Notes: generated by a model not told the origin, from the letters alone. DNA of 64,000 bases from DASQMT01 sp963839615 (GCA_963839615.1 CAWIVY010000010.1:372001-436000), one strand, 5' to 3'; shown: positions 28,232-36,796, counted from the stretch's first letter. Numbers and translations: made by a program.

Positions 28232-30880
28232 ATGGCGCCGCGCGTCGGCTTGGAACGGGTGGTGCGCGCCGCGGCGCACCGGCCGCGACGGGTGCTGGCG
28301 CTCGTCGCGCTGCTGTGCGCCGCCGCCACGGCGCTCGCGCTCGGCCTCCAGCCCAGCGCCGCCACGAGCACGCTGGCCGGGCGCTCGTCGGACACCTACC
28401 AGGCGACCGAGCGCTACCGCGAGCGCTTCGGCGACCACGCGATCGTGGTGCTCGTGCGCGGGCCGTTGCAGCAGCTCGTCCTGACCGAGAACCTGGGGCG
28501 GCTGCTCGGGCTCGAGGGCTGCCTGTCGGGCAACCGGCCCGCGGGCGGGAAGGCGCCGGGCGGCGAGCGGGGGCCCTGCGCCGAGCTCGCCCGCACGAAG
28601 CCGGTGCAGGTGGTCTACGGCCCCGGCACGTTCATCAACTCCGCCGTCGGCGAGATCCAGGACCAGCTCACGCGCCAGCTCCGTGTCAAGGGCGGCGAGG
28701 CCGAGAAGGCGGCCCGCGCGGCGCGCCAGATCGCCCGCCGGCAGGGCAAGCCGAAGGCCGAGCAGGAGCGGCTCGCGAGCTCGGCCAAGCAGCTCGTCTA
28801 CGCGGAGTTCGTGCGCGACCTGCTGGCGCTCAACCTCAAGTACGGGCTCGGCGTCGACGAGACGCCGCGGCTCGACGATCCCGACTTCGTCGCGACGCTC
28901 GTCTTCGACCCCTCGCGCGGGGCGACGACGCCGAAGGCGCGCTTCGCGTACCTGTTCCCGTCATCGGAGTCGGCGGCGATCCAGGTCCGGCTCAAGCCCG
29001 ACCTCAGCGATGCGGAACGCGAGCGCGCGACCGAGCTCGTGCGCGCGGCGGTGCGGATGCCGGACTTCAAGCTGCGCAACGCCGAGGGCTACACGGTGAC
29101 CGGCGTGCCCGTGCTCGCCGAGGACCTCTCGGAGGCGCTCGCCGGGTCGATCGCGCGGCTGCTGCTGGTCGCGCTCGTCGTGATGGCGGCCGTGCTCGCG
29201 CTCGTCTTCCGGCGGCGGCTGCGGCTCGTGCCGCTGGCGGTCGCGCTCGGCGCGGTCGCGCTCACGTTCGGGCTGATGGCGCTGGTCGGCGCGCCGCTGA
29301 CGATGGCCTCGATCGCGGTTCTGCCCGTGCTGCTCGGGCTCGGAGTCGACTACGCGATCCAGTACCAGGCGCGGATACCCGATCCGCCGACGGCGCGCGG
29401 CGCCGTGCGTGCCGCGCGGCTGGCGGTGCCGACGATCGCGACGGCGGCGCTAGCGACGACCGCCGGCTTCCTCGTGCTGCTGCTCTCGCCGGTGCCGATG
29501 GTGCGCGGGTTCGGCGTGCTGCTGGTGCTCGGCATCGCGATGGCGCTCGCGCTCGCGCTGACCGGCGGCACCGCGGTGCTCGTGCTGCTCGGGGCGCGCA
29601 CCCGCGCGCGCGGGGTCCTGGGACGCTCGACGCAGGGGGCATCGGAGCTGCTCGCGCTCGCGGCGCGCCCGTTCGAGCGCCTCGGCCCGCCCGCGCGGCG
29701 GCTGGGTGCCCGCGTGCTGCGCCTGGGCGTGGCGCGCCCGGGCCGGGTGCTCGCGGTGGCGCTCGCGGCCGCCGCGATCGGCTGGGTCGTCGACACGCAG
29801 AGCGAGGTGCGATCGGACCTGCAGGAGCTCGTGCCCCAGGACCTGCCGTCCGTGCGCGACCTCGAGACGCTGCAGCGCACGACGGGCGTGGCGGGCGAGG
29901 TCGATGTCGTCGTCGAGGGTCGCGACCTCACCGATCCGAGGGTCGTGGCGTGGATGGCCGCGTACCAGCAGCGGGTGCTCAAGCAGGCGCGCTACTCGCC
30001 GGAGAACGGCTGCGGCGAGGCCGAGCTGTGCCCGGCGCTGTCGCTCCCGGACCTCTTCCCGGGCCGCGACGCGGCCGCGGATCGCGCCCGCATCGAGGGC
30101 CTGCTGGACGCCGTCCCGGCGTACTTCTCGCAGAGCGTGATAACCGCCGACCGGCGCACCGCCAACCTCGCGTTCGGGATCCGGCTGATGCCGCTCGACG
30201 AGCAGCAGGCGACGATCGAGCGGATGCGCGCGGCGCTCACCGAGCGGACTTCGTCCGCCGGCACAGGCAACCTTCCGGCGGGCGTGACCGCCCGGCTCGC
30301 GGGGCTGCCGGTCCTGGCGGCCGAGGCGAACGCCGCGCTGGCCTCGCCCTGGCGGCGGCTCGGCACGCTGCTCGCAGGCCTGCTCGCGGTCGGCCTCGTG
30401 CTGCTGGCCGTGCACCGGCGCGCCGAGCGTGCCTGGGTCCCGCTCGTGCCGATCGCGCTGGCGACGGGCTGGTCCGCGCTCGTGCTCTTCGCCCTGCGGA
30501 TCCCGCTCAACCCGATGTCGGCCACGCTCGGCGCGCTCGTGATCGCGCTCTCGACCGAGTTCGCCGTGCTGCTCGACGGCCGCTACCGGGAGGAGCGCAG
30601 GGCGGGCCACGGCGTGGCTGCGGCGCTGCGGCGCACCTACCGCACCACGGGCGTCGCGGTGCTCGCGTCGGGGGCGACGGCGATCGCGGGCTTCGCGGTG
30701 CTCGCCTTCTCCGACGTGCGGATGCTGCAGGAGTTCGGCATCGTGACGGTCGTCGACCTGTCCGTCTCGCTGCTCGGCGTGCTGGCGGTGCTGCCGGCGG
30801 CGCTCGTGCTCGCCGAGCGCCGCGCCGCCCGGCGATCGGCTCCGCAACCGCGCGTCGCCGACCCCGCCGTGCCGGCGTGA
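28232..30880 (+). CDS. MMPL/RND-family transporter (HpnN-like)
   Basis: An 882-residue RND-type membrane protein with two halves, each of one helix, a large extracytoplasmic loop and five helices (first half near residues 300-460, second near 700-870). The MMPL motif LLGLGVDYAIQYQAR is present in the first half; the equivalent in the second is ALSTEFAVLLDGRYREE. Related proteins export lipids such as mycolates or hopanoids. It starts 1 bp after the last mce gene, so it is probably the lipid-handling partner of the Mce importer. The frame is intact throughout. Confidence 0.9.
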   Translation: MAPRVGLERVVRAAAHRPRRVLALVALLCAAATALALGLQPSAATSTLAGRSSDTYQATERYRERFGDHAIVVLVRGPLQQLVLTENLGRLLGLEGCLSGNRPAGGKAPGGERGPCAELARTKPVQVVYGPGTFINSAVGEIQDQLTRQLRVKGGEAEKAARAARQIARRQGKPKAEQERLASSAKQLVYAEFVRDLLALNLKYGLGVDETPRLDDPDFVATLVFDPSRGATTPKARFAYLFPSSESAAIQVRLKPDLSDAERERATELVRAAVRMPDFKLRNAEGYTVTGVPVLAEDLSEALAGSIARLLLVALVVMAAVLALVFRRRLRLVPLAVALGAVALTFGLMALVGAPLTMASIAVLPVLLGLGVDYAIQYQARIPDPPTARGAVRAARLAVPTIATAALATTAGFLVLLLSPVPMVRGFGVLLVLGIAMALALALTGGTAVLVLLGARTRARGVLGRSTQGASELLALAARPFERLGPPARRLGARVLRLGVARPGRVLAVALAAAAIGWVVDTQSEVRSDLQELVPQDLPSVRDLETLQRTTGVAGEVDVVVEGRDLTDPRVVAWMAAYQQRVLKQARYSPENGCGEAELCPALSLPDLFPGRDAAADRARIEGLLDAVPAYFSQSVITADRRTANLAFGIRLMPLDEQQATIERMRAALTERTSSAGTGNLPAGVTARLAGLPVLAAEANAALASPWRRLGTLLAGLLAVGLVLLAVHRRAERAWVPLVPIALATGWSALVLFALRIPLNPMSATLGALVIALSTEFAVLLDGRYREERRAGHGVAAALRRTYRTTGVAVLASGATAIAGFAVLAFSDVRMLQEFGIVTVVDLSVSLLGVLAVLPAALVLAERRAARRSAPQPRVADPAVPA

Positions 30881-31488
30881 GGGGCGGCTGGCTCGTCGGC
30901 GTGGTCGGTGTCGTCGTGCTCGCCTACATCACGCTCAACACGCTGCGGACCGAGGGCGTCGGCTCGCGTGGCCTCGAGGTCGGCACGCGGCTGCCGCCGT
31001 TCGCGATGCCGCTGGCCGGCAGCCGCTCGGACGCGGACGCCAACATCGCCACGCGGCCCGACAGCGGGCCCGAGGGCGCCCGCCCGGCCTGCAGCGTGCG
31101 GGGGCCGGAGATCCTCAACGTCTGCGAGCTGGCCGAGCGCGGCCCGGTCGTGCTGGCGTTCCTCGTGACCCGCTCGGGCCGTTGCGAGGAGCAGGTCGAC
31201 GTGCTCGACCGGATCGCTCGGCGCCATCCTCGCGTGCGCTTCGCGGCGGTCTCGGTGCGCGGCGATCACGAGCAGCTGCGGCGCACCGTGCGCGAGCGTG
31301 GCTGGCGGCTCCCGGTCGGCTACGACCACGACGGCGCGGTGGCGAACCTCTACCGCGTGGCGGTCTGCCCGACGCTGACGTTCGCGGATCGCGACGGGAA
31401 GGTCGCGCGGACCTCGCTCGAGTTCCTCGACGAGCGCGCGCTGACCACGCGCGTGGAGGCGCTCGAGCAGGGCCGGCCGCTGCCATGA
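30877..31488 (+). CDS. Membrane-anchored thioredoxin-fold protein (AhpC/TSA or TlpA-like) without CxxC
   Basis: A 203-residue protein with one N-terminal helix (GGWLVGVVGVVVLAYITLN) and a thioredoxin fold facing the outside: RLPPFAMPLAG, VVLAFLVTRSGRCEEQVDVL, RFAAVSVRGDHEQLRRTVRERG and the cis-proline segment VAVCPTLTFADRDGK. The active-site CxxC is reduced to SGRC, leaving the second cysteine only, so ordinary disulfide exchange is unlikely; a peroxidase-like or structural role is possible. The GTG overlaps the RND stop (GTGA). Its presence in a lipid transporter operon hints at redox handling of envelope proteins (inference). Confidence 0.75.
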   Translation: MRGGWLVGVVGVVVLAYITLNTLRTEGVGSRGLEVGTRLPPFAMPLAGSRSDADANIATRPDSGPEGARPACSVRGPEILNVCELAERGPVVLAFLVTRSGRCEEQVDVLDRIARRHPRVRFAAVSVRGDHEQLRRTVRERGWRLPVGYDHDGAVANLYRVAVCPTLTFADRDGKVARTSLEFLDERALTTRVEALEQGRPLP

Positions 31489-32105
31489 GCGAGGAGGAGC
31501 CGCCGCTCGCCGCCGTCGCGATCGACGTGCGCGTCGCCGAGGAGCACCCCGGGCTGCGGGTCTGGATGACGCGGGTCGAGGCGCGGACGGCGCGCACCCC
31601 GCCGGAGCTGCGCGACCGGCTGCGGCTGCTCGCCGACCGCTTCCGCGGTCCCGAGGCGATCACGATGCGCGCCCGGCCGGTGCCGTGGGCCTATCGCGTG
31701 CTCTACCGGCATCTCGGGATCGACCCCGACGTGGTCCGGACGCCGATCGAGGAGCTCGTGCTCGAGCGGCTCCTGACAGGGGGCTTCGCGCCCCGCGGGC
31801 TGCCCGAGGACGCGCTCGCGCTCGCCATCCTGGAGACCGGCGTCCCGGTCTACGCGGTCGACGCCGACCGGCTCGAGGGCACGCTCGAGCTGGCGCCCGA
31901 CGCGGGTGGCCGGCTCGTGCTCGCCGACGGCGCGGGCACCGTCGCGGTGCTGTTCGGCTCACCCGAGCCGGACCGCGCGCCGAGTCGCCGGACGCGTGCG
32001 CTGGTCCTGCTGGCCGTGCAGGCGCCGGGCGTCGACGATCTCTTCGTCGAGGAGGCGGTCTGGACGGCCGTTGCGGCCATGCGTACAATTGACGCCCCGT
32101 CATGA
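31485..32105 (+). CDS. B3/B4 tRNA-binding domain protein
   Basis: A 206-residue protein resembling stand-alone B3/B4 domains, which in PheRS beta help editing. The pattern PWAYRVLYRHLGIDPDVVRTPIEEL, ALAILETGVPVYAVDADRLEG and GTVAVLFGSPEP is typical. Free-standing members are thought to deacylate mischarged tRNA or act on free aminoacyl substrates; no direct evidence here. ATG and TGA overlap both neighbours, so it is within the operon although its connection with lipid transport is unclear. Confidence 0.75.
   Translation: MSEEEPPLAAVAIDVRVAEEHPGLRVWMTRVEARTARTPPELRDRLRLLADRFRGPEAITMRARPVPWAYRVLYRHLGIDPDVVRTPIEELVLERLLTGGFAPRGLPEDALALAILETGVPVYAVDADRLEGTLELAPDAGGRLVLADGAGTVAVLFGSPEPDRAPSRRTRALVLLAVQAPGVDDLFVEEAVWTAVAAMRTIDAPS
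32084..32089 (+). promoter_or_regulatory. Possible internal promoter, -10 hexamer TACAAT
   Basis: TACAAT, close to the sigma-70 consensus, lies 12 nt before the ATG of the copper protein, inside the end of the B3/B4 gene. It could give the last operon gene its own near-leaderless transcript. Confidence 0.45.
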
Positions 32106-33529
32106 TCGCTCGCCCGCTCGCAGCGCTCGGCGTACTCCTGTTCACGCTCGCGCTCGCGACCCCCGCGTCGGCACAGGACGGCGTCCAGCACCTCAAGTTC
32201 TCCTACGGCCCGGTGAAGATCACCCCGGGCCAGAACACGATCGCGCTCGAGCGCAACGAGCAGCGGCCGGCCGTCGACGGCTGGATCGTGGGCTTCCGGC
32301 CCGACCTCGTGCGCAGGGACGGCAGCGTCCCGCGCGTCGACGTGATCCACCTGCATCACGGAGTCTGGCTGAAGGACCTCCAGCCGCTGTTCGCGGCCGG
32401 CGAGGAGAAGACCGCCGCGATCGCCCCGCCCGGCTACGGCTGGCGCTACCGCACCAGCGACCGGTGGGACATGAACCACATGATCCACAACCTCACGCCG
32501 ACGCCGGAAGAGGTCTTCATCACCTACGAGCTCGACTTCATCCCCGACGGCTCGCCTGCCGCGCAGGGGATCCAGGAGATCCAGACGGCCTGGCTCGACA
32601 CCGTCGGCGGCGGATACCCGGTCTTCGACGCGAAGCGCGGCAAGGGCGGCTCCGACGGCCTCTTCACCTACCCGGACGAGGCTCCCGGCGCCCGCCGGCC
32701 GTCGTGGACCGTGCCCGAGGACGGCGCGATCGTCGGCACCGGCGGGCACCTGCATCCCGGCGGGCTGTGGACCGACCTGACGCTCACGCGCGACGGCCGC
32801 TCGACGCGCCTGTTCCGCTCCGAGGCGGTCTACTACGAGCCCGCCGGAGCGGTCTCCTGGGACGTCTCGATGACCGTCACCCCGCCCGACTGGCGCGTCG
32901 GGCTGCGCAAGGGCGACGTGCTGACAGCCTCGGGCACGTACGACACGAAGAAGGCGTCCTGGTACGAGTCGATGGCGATCATGCCGACGATGTGGGTCGC
33001 CGGGGGGACGGGGGCCGACCCGTTCACGACGAACGTCGACGTCAAGGGCCAGGTCACGCACGGCCACCTGCCCGAGAACAACGGGCACGGCGGCAGCCGC
33101 CTGTCCGGGCTCCCGAACCCGCTCGACATGCTCTCGCGGCCCGTTCCCGGCAACGGCAGGGTGGCGATCAAGGGCTTCGTCTACGGCCAGGGCGACCTCA
33201 GCGCGACCGGCAGGCGCGGCCGGCCGGCGCGGGTGCGCAAGGGCCGCGGGCTGACGTTCGTCAACCGCGACGCCAAGCGCACGATCTACCACACGATCAC
33301 GGCCTGCAAGGCGCCCTGCAACCGCACGACGGGGATCGCCTACCCGCTGGCCAACGGCAAGGTCGACTTCGACTCGGGCGAGCTGGGCTTCGGCCCGCGC
33401 GGCTTCACGGCGGCGGCGAACCGCGACACGTGGACGACGCCGAAGCGCCTGCGGGCCGGCAAGTACACGTACTTCTGCCGCGTGCACCCGTTCATGCGTG
33501 GCGCGTTCGAGGTCAAGCGCAAGCGCTAG
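32102..33529 (+). CDS. Secreted copper protein: monooxygenase-like N-terminal region fused to a C-terminal cupredoxin
   Basis: A 475-residue exported protein; signal peptide residues 1-24 (LLFTLALATPASAQ). The C-terminal domain is a cupredoxin with type 1 copper ligands H397 (YHTITACK), C459, H462 and M465 (FCRVHPFM, a C-x2-H-x2-M site). The first 300 residues carry histidine clusters HLHHGVW (H83, H85, H86), NHMIHN (H126, H129) and GGHLHPGG (H216, H218), with a downstream methionine at 257, reminiscent of the two copper sites of ascorbate-dependent PHM/DBH-type monooxygenases. The match is by motif only, so activity is inferred. It is last in the mce operon. Confidence 0.75.
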   Translation: MIARPLAALGVLLFTLALATPASAQDGVQHLKFSYGPVKITPGQNTIALERNEQRPAVDGWIVGFRPDLVRRDGSVPRVDVIHLHHGVWLKDLQPLFAAGEEKTAAIAPPGYGWRYRTSDRWDMNHMIHNLTPTPEEVFITYELDFIPDGSPAAQGIQEIQTAWLDTVGGGYPVFDAKRGKGGSDGLFTYPDEAPGARRPSWTVPEDGAIVGTGGHLHPGGLWTDLTLTRDGRSTRLFRSEAVYYEPAGAVSWDVSMTVTPPDWRVGLRKGDVLTASGTYDTKKASWYESMAIMPTMWVAGGTGADPFTTNVDVKGQVTHGHLPENNGHGGSRLSGLPNPLDMLSRPVPGNGRVAIKGFVYGQGDLSATGRRGRPARVRKGRGLTFVNRDAKRTIYHTITACKAPCNRTTGIAYPLANGKVDFDSGELGFGPRGFTAAANRDTWTTPKRLRAGKYTYFCRVHPFMRGAFEVKRKR

Positions 33530-33549
33530 CGGCGGTGGTATGACCGCCG
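33530..33549. terminator. Weak bidirectional hairpin between the mce operon and the LysR gene
   Basis: CGGCGGT (33530-33536) and ACCGCCG (33543-33549) form a 7-bp stem with a 6-nt loop immediately after the operon stop; the LysR gene converges from the other side. No T-run. Confidence 0.35.
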
Positions 33550-33597
33550 GCGCACGCCGCGGTCGGCGAGTGGCGACTCCCTCGACCTGAGGCCGAG

Positions 33598-34500
33598 CTA
33601 TCCGCCGCTCGGCGCGTCGCGGAGGTCTTCGACCGCAGCGGCCAGTGCGGCGAATGCCGCGCCCGCGAGCGGGTGGCGGCCGCCGGGTGGGAGGAGCGCG
33701 TAGACGTCGCGCTCGGGGCTCGCGCCGGCGAGCGGCCGCAGCGCCACGCCGCGATCGCGGAACGCTTCGGCGAGCAGGCTCGGCACGAGCGCGACCGCGA
33801 GCCCGCGCGTCACGAGCGCGCGGATCGCCACCTGGTCGCGCGTGATCGAGGACAGCCGCGGCTCGAAGCCCGCGGCGCGGCAGGTGCGCACGACGATGCC
33901 GCCGGCCGACGGCGCCGTCCAGTCCTCGCCGGCGAGCTCGGAGAGCTCCACCGCGCCGCCGCCCGCGAGCGGGTGGTCGGGCGGGAGCCCGACGAGGAAG
34001 GTCTCGCGCAGCAGGTCGCGCCGCTCCAGCCCCGCGTGCTCGCGCCGGGCCTTCGCGGCGTCCTGGAACGTCACCGCCAGGTGCAGGTCGCCCGACCGCA
34101 CGCGCTCCTCGAGCGCCCCCGATCCGCCCTCCTCGACGATCACCCGGGCGCCTTCGAGCCGTGTCATGGCGGCCGGGACCAGGCTTGCGAGCGCGGTGGG
34201 GAAGGCGCCGAGGCGGAGCGTCGAGCGCTCCATCCCCGCGATCTCCGCGAGCTGGGTCTCGGCGAGGCTGAGCCGCTCTGCGATCACGTCCGCATGCTCG
34301 AGCAGCACGGACCCCGCCGGTGTCAGGCGCAACCCGCCTGGGCGCCGCTCGAGCAGCTTGGCGCCGAGCTCGCGCTCGAGCGCGGCCACCTGCTGGGAGA
34401 CCGACGGCTGCGACAGCGCCAGCTCACCCGCGGCGTGGGTGAACGAGCGATGCCGCGCCACCGCCCGGAACGTGAGTAGGCGGCGCGGTTCGATCGCCAT
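33598..34500 (-). CDS. LysR-family transcriptional regulator
   Basis: A 300-residue LTTR. Residues 1-62 form the winged helix (LLTFRAVARHRSFTHAAGELALSQPSVSQQVAALERELGAKL split over typical helices), followed by the effector-binding domain (LRLGAFPTALASLVPAAM, LAVTFQDAAKA, ITRDQVAIRALVTRGLAVALVPS). Normally such genes are divergent from their target, but here only a short open frame lies opposite, while the aminotransferase upstream is on the same strand. Target and ligand are unknown. Confidence 0.93.
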   Translation of the reverse strand: MAIEPRRLLTFRAVARHRSFTHAAGELALSQPSVSQQVAALERELGAKLLERRPGGLRLTPAGSVLLEHADVIAERLSLAETQLAEIAGMERSTLRLGAFPTALASLVPAAMTRLEGARVIVEEGGSGALEERVRSGDLHLAVTFQDAAKARREHAGLERRDLLRETFLVGLPPDHPLAGGGAVELSELAGEDWTAPSAGGIVVRTCRAAGFEPRLSSITRDQVAIRALVTRGLAVALVPSLLAEAFRDRGVALRPLAGASPERDVYALLPPGGRHPLAGAAFAALAAAVEDLRDAPSGG

Positions 34501-34514
34501 AGGCGGATCCTATC

Positions 34515-34529
34515 TGATACCCAAGATCA
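34515..34529. promoter_or_regulatory. Dyad upstream of the LysR gene
   Basis: TGAT-N7-ATCA (TGATACCCAAGATCA), 14 bp upstream of the LysR start in an AT-rich patch. Candidate LTTR autoregulation site; it does not fit T-N11-A strictly. Confidence 0.35.
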
Positions 34530-34541
34530 TTATTTGAATCT

Positions 34542-34781
34542 ATGAGCGATCAAGCGCAGACTGACCTCATGTTCACTCTCGCCTTCATCCTCAGCAGAAA
34601 CGCGATGCGCCGCCACCTGATCGGCGCGCTCGCCGACGACCCGACCGTGCTCGAGCGCTCAGCCCGGCCCGCCGAGCAGCGCGCCGGCCAGCCGGTCGAT
34701 CGCCGCCGGCCCGCGCAGCGCAGCGCGCACGTGTCGCTCGTCGCGCCACAGCGTGCCCGGTGCGACGTAGACCTGCCGTGA
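34542..34781 (+). other. Short open frame divergent from LysR, possible remnant of its target gene
   Basis: The first 40 codons (MSDQAQTDLMFTLAFILSR, then NAMRRHLIGALADDPTVLERS) look protein-like, but from 34659 the frame runs antisense through the end of the aminotransferase gene and has the arginine-rich composition of a shadow frame. There is no ribosome-binding site. It may be the truncated start of a gene once controlled by the LysR protein. Low confidence. Confidence 0.25.
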
Positions 34782-35750
34782 GGCGAGTCGCGCGGCGATC
34801 GCAGGCCCGTCCTCCACGTCGGAGGAGATCCACGCGAACGGAACCGTCGCGGGCGGCGCGGAGAGCGGCGAGCCGGCCAGGGCCGCGGCGAGCCGCTCGT
34901 GCGCCGCGGCCGCGGCGCCGCGGCGACGGGCCGCGATCTCGATCCCGCGATCCGAGACCGCCCACAGCGCGGCGGCCTGGGCCGGCGCGCCGAGGCCGCC
35001 GCTCGGCGCGAGCCGCGCGACCAGCTCGGGTGGACCGAGCGCCGCGCCGGCGCGCAGGCCGGCCATCGCGTGCGCCTTGGAGAACGACCGCACGACCAGC
35101 AGGTTCGGCAGGTCGGCGACCAGCCCGGCCGCGTCCTCGCCCTCGGGGTCGAACTCGCCCAGCGCCTCGTCGACGACCACGGTGACGCCCTCGGGCACCC
35201 TGTCGCAGAGCTCGCGCACGGCACTCCGCGACAGCATCGCGCCGGTCGGATCCGCGGGGCTGCTCAACACCACCGCGCGGGTGGCGGCGCCCGCGTTCGC
35301 GAGGATCTCCGCCACGGCGGGCGCGACCGGCACCGCCCGCCCGCCGGCGTCCTCGATCAGCTCCGGCAGCGGCTGCCAGCCCGGCCAGCCGACGAGCGCG
35401 TCGCCGCCGCCCCGCAGCAGCGCGGAGCACGCGGCGCGCAGGAGCTCGCCCGCGCCGTGGCCGAGCACGACGTGGTCGACCGCGACCCCGTGGCGCTCCG
35501 CGAGCGCCTCGCGGACCGCCGTCGCTGACGCGTCCGGGTACGCGTTCAGCGCCCGCCGCAGTGCGAAGGTCGCGGCGTTGACGGCCTCCGGGTGCGGCGG
35601 CTCGTGCCACTCGGCGCCCGAGAGGTCGAGCGGGTCGACGCGGCTGAGCGCGCGGCGCTTCTCCTCCTCGCGGCGCGCGCGCAGCTCCAGCGACACCTCC
35701 TCCGGCGGCATCTCCTCGAACTGCCGGTAGTACTCGCGGAAACGCCTCAA
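34659..35750 (-). CDS. PLP-dependent aminotransferase, histidinol-phosphate aminotransferase-like
   Basis: Fold-type I aminotransferase of 363 residues. LGHGAGELLRAACSALL is the phosphate-binding region, SSPADPTGAM the substrate loop, VVVDEALGEF carries the cofactor aspartate and VVRSFSKAHAMAGLRAG the catalytic lysine. The layout is HisC-like, but there is no other histidine gene here and the N-terminal 35 residues are longer and charged (EEVSLELRARREEEKRRAL). It could act on histidinol phosphate or on an aromatic or phosphorylated amino acid (CobD/HisC group). Transcribed with the small membrane protein 19 bp upstream. Confidence 0.85.
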   Translation of the reverse strand: MRRFREYYRQFEEMPPEEVSLELRARREEEKRRALSRVDPLDLSGAEWHEPPHPEAVNAATFALRRALNAYPDASATAVREALAERHGVAVDHVVLGHGAGELLRAACSALLRGGGDALVGWPGWQPLPELIEDAGGRAVPVAPAVAEILANAGAATRAVVLSSPADPTGAMLSRSAVRELCDRVPEGVTVVVDEALGEFDPEGEDAAGLVADLPNLLVVRSFSKAHAMAGLRAGAALGPPELVARLAPSGGLGAPAQAAALWAVSDRGIEIAARRRGAAAAAHERLAAALAGSPLSAPPATVPFAWISSDVEDGPAIAARLASRQVYVAPGTLWRDERHVRAALRGPAAIDRLAGALLGGPG

Positions 35751-35769
35751 CGACGCCGCGCCCTCAGCA

Positions 35770-36243
35770 TCAGCGCGGGGCGACCGAGGGCGCCGGCCCC
35801 TCGAGCAGCACGAGCCAGACCGTGAACGCGATCGCCGCGACGATCGCCGCGGTCGCGAAGATCCGCCCGAGCATTCCCTCGCGCTGGTCGTGCCCGGCGG
35901 CGCGGCGCAGGAGCCGCCAGAGGTTGTCGAGCCGAGTGGCGAGCATCAGCGTCAGGATCATCGACGCGATCAGGCCCAGGAACGCGACGATGATGCCGAG
36001 GAACACGCTGTCGGTGCGGTAGTCGACCTGGGAGCCGACCCAGAGCCACCCGATCGGCTGCGGGCCGAACGCACTCAGCACCACGAGCAGCTCGGCGACG
36101 AGCATGGCGAAGGCCATGAGCGCGTCGGCGAGCCGGCGGCGCGCGTCGCCGCGCTCGGGCGGCTTGCGATAGCGCACCGGCCCCGTCCCCGGCCTGCGCC
36201 CGATGAACAGGCCACCCGTGTCCGTGGGGTCGTTGCGGGGCAC
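35770..36243 (-). CDS. Small membrane protein with three predicted helices
   Basis: A 157-residue protein. A polar N-terminus (NDPTDTGGLFIGRRPGTGP) is followed by helices AFAMLVAELLVVLSAFG, VFLGIIVAFLGLIASMILTLML and IFATAAIVAAIAFTVWLVLL. GTG 36243 is taken as start because the frame upstream is arginine- and alanine-rich antisense of the plus-strand gene at 36328. No family recognised. Confidence 0.7.
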   Translation of the reverse strand: MPRNDPTDTGGLFIGRRPGTGPVRYRKPPERGDARRRLADALMAFAMLVAELLVVLSAFGPQPIGWLWVGSQVDYRTDSVFLGIIVAFLGLIASMILTLMLATRLDNLWRLLRRAAGHDQREGMLGRIFATAAIVAAIAFTVWLVLLEGPAPSVAPR

Positions 36244-36327
36244 GGGGACAGTATGTCGCCCACGTGCCGCCGAGCCCGCAGCTGACACGGTTCTCCGGTG
36301 TAACATGGCGCCTGCAGGCGGTCGCAG

Positions 36328-36789
36328 ATGCCAGTGATGACCCCCAAAGCCCCCGCCGTCCTCGTTGCCGACGAGGAGCGTGCGGCCCGGCGCGACCTGC
36401 GCGATCAGATCGCCCGGCTCGAGCGCGAGCTGGCTCGCTCGCTGGCGGAGTGCTTCCCGCGCCGCGAGCCCGCGCGCGGCGGCCGCTCGGCCTCGGCGCA
36501 GGCAGGGCCGCGGCTGATGACGCTGGGGCAGCTCGAGTGCATCCGCGACGAGCTCGCCGGCCGCATCGAGGAGCTGCGCTGCAACCGCGGCGCGGAGCTG
36601 CTCGAGCAGATGCGGCTGGCGCCCGAGCGCCATCGCTGGGTGACGGTCACGAGCGCCGACCTCGGGGAGCCCGGCTGCAACGTCTGGCAGGTGCGCCCGC
36701 GGCTCGGCCTCGTCGGCATGCTGATGGGGTGGTGGCGCGTCAAGATCTCCTCCGGTTGCCCGTTAGCCACCGGACACCCGCGGGCGTGA
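36328..36789 (+). CDS. Conserved-looking hypothetical protein with N-terminal helix
   Basis: A 153-residue protein (or 150 from ATG 36337). Residues 10-45 form a charged amphipathic helix (ERAARRDLRDQIARLERELA), then LGQLECIRDELAGRIEELRCNR and a C-terminal block CNVWQVRPRLGLVGMLMGWWRVKISSGCPL, rich in tryptophan and glycine. No domain recognised. No strong ribosome-binding site. It ends 8 bp before the next membrane-protein gene, which suggests co-transcription. Confidence 0.65.
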   Translation: MPVMTPKAPAVLVADEERAARRDLRDQIARLERELARSLAECFPRREPARGGRSASAQAGPRLMTLGQLECIRDELAGRIEELRCNRGAELLEQMRLAPERHRWVTVTSADLGEPGCNVWQVRPRLGLVGMLMGWWRVKISSGCPLATGHPRA

Positions 36790-36796
36790 GCGCCTG

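Noticed and set aside
28315..31488. A 1,057-codon plus-strand frame
   Set aside because: Only the last 203 codons (from 30877) encode a protein-like product; the rest is a shadow of the RND transporter in another frame.
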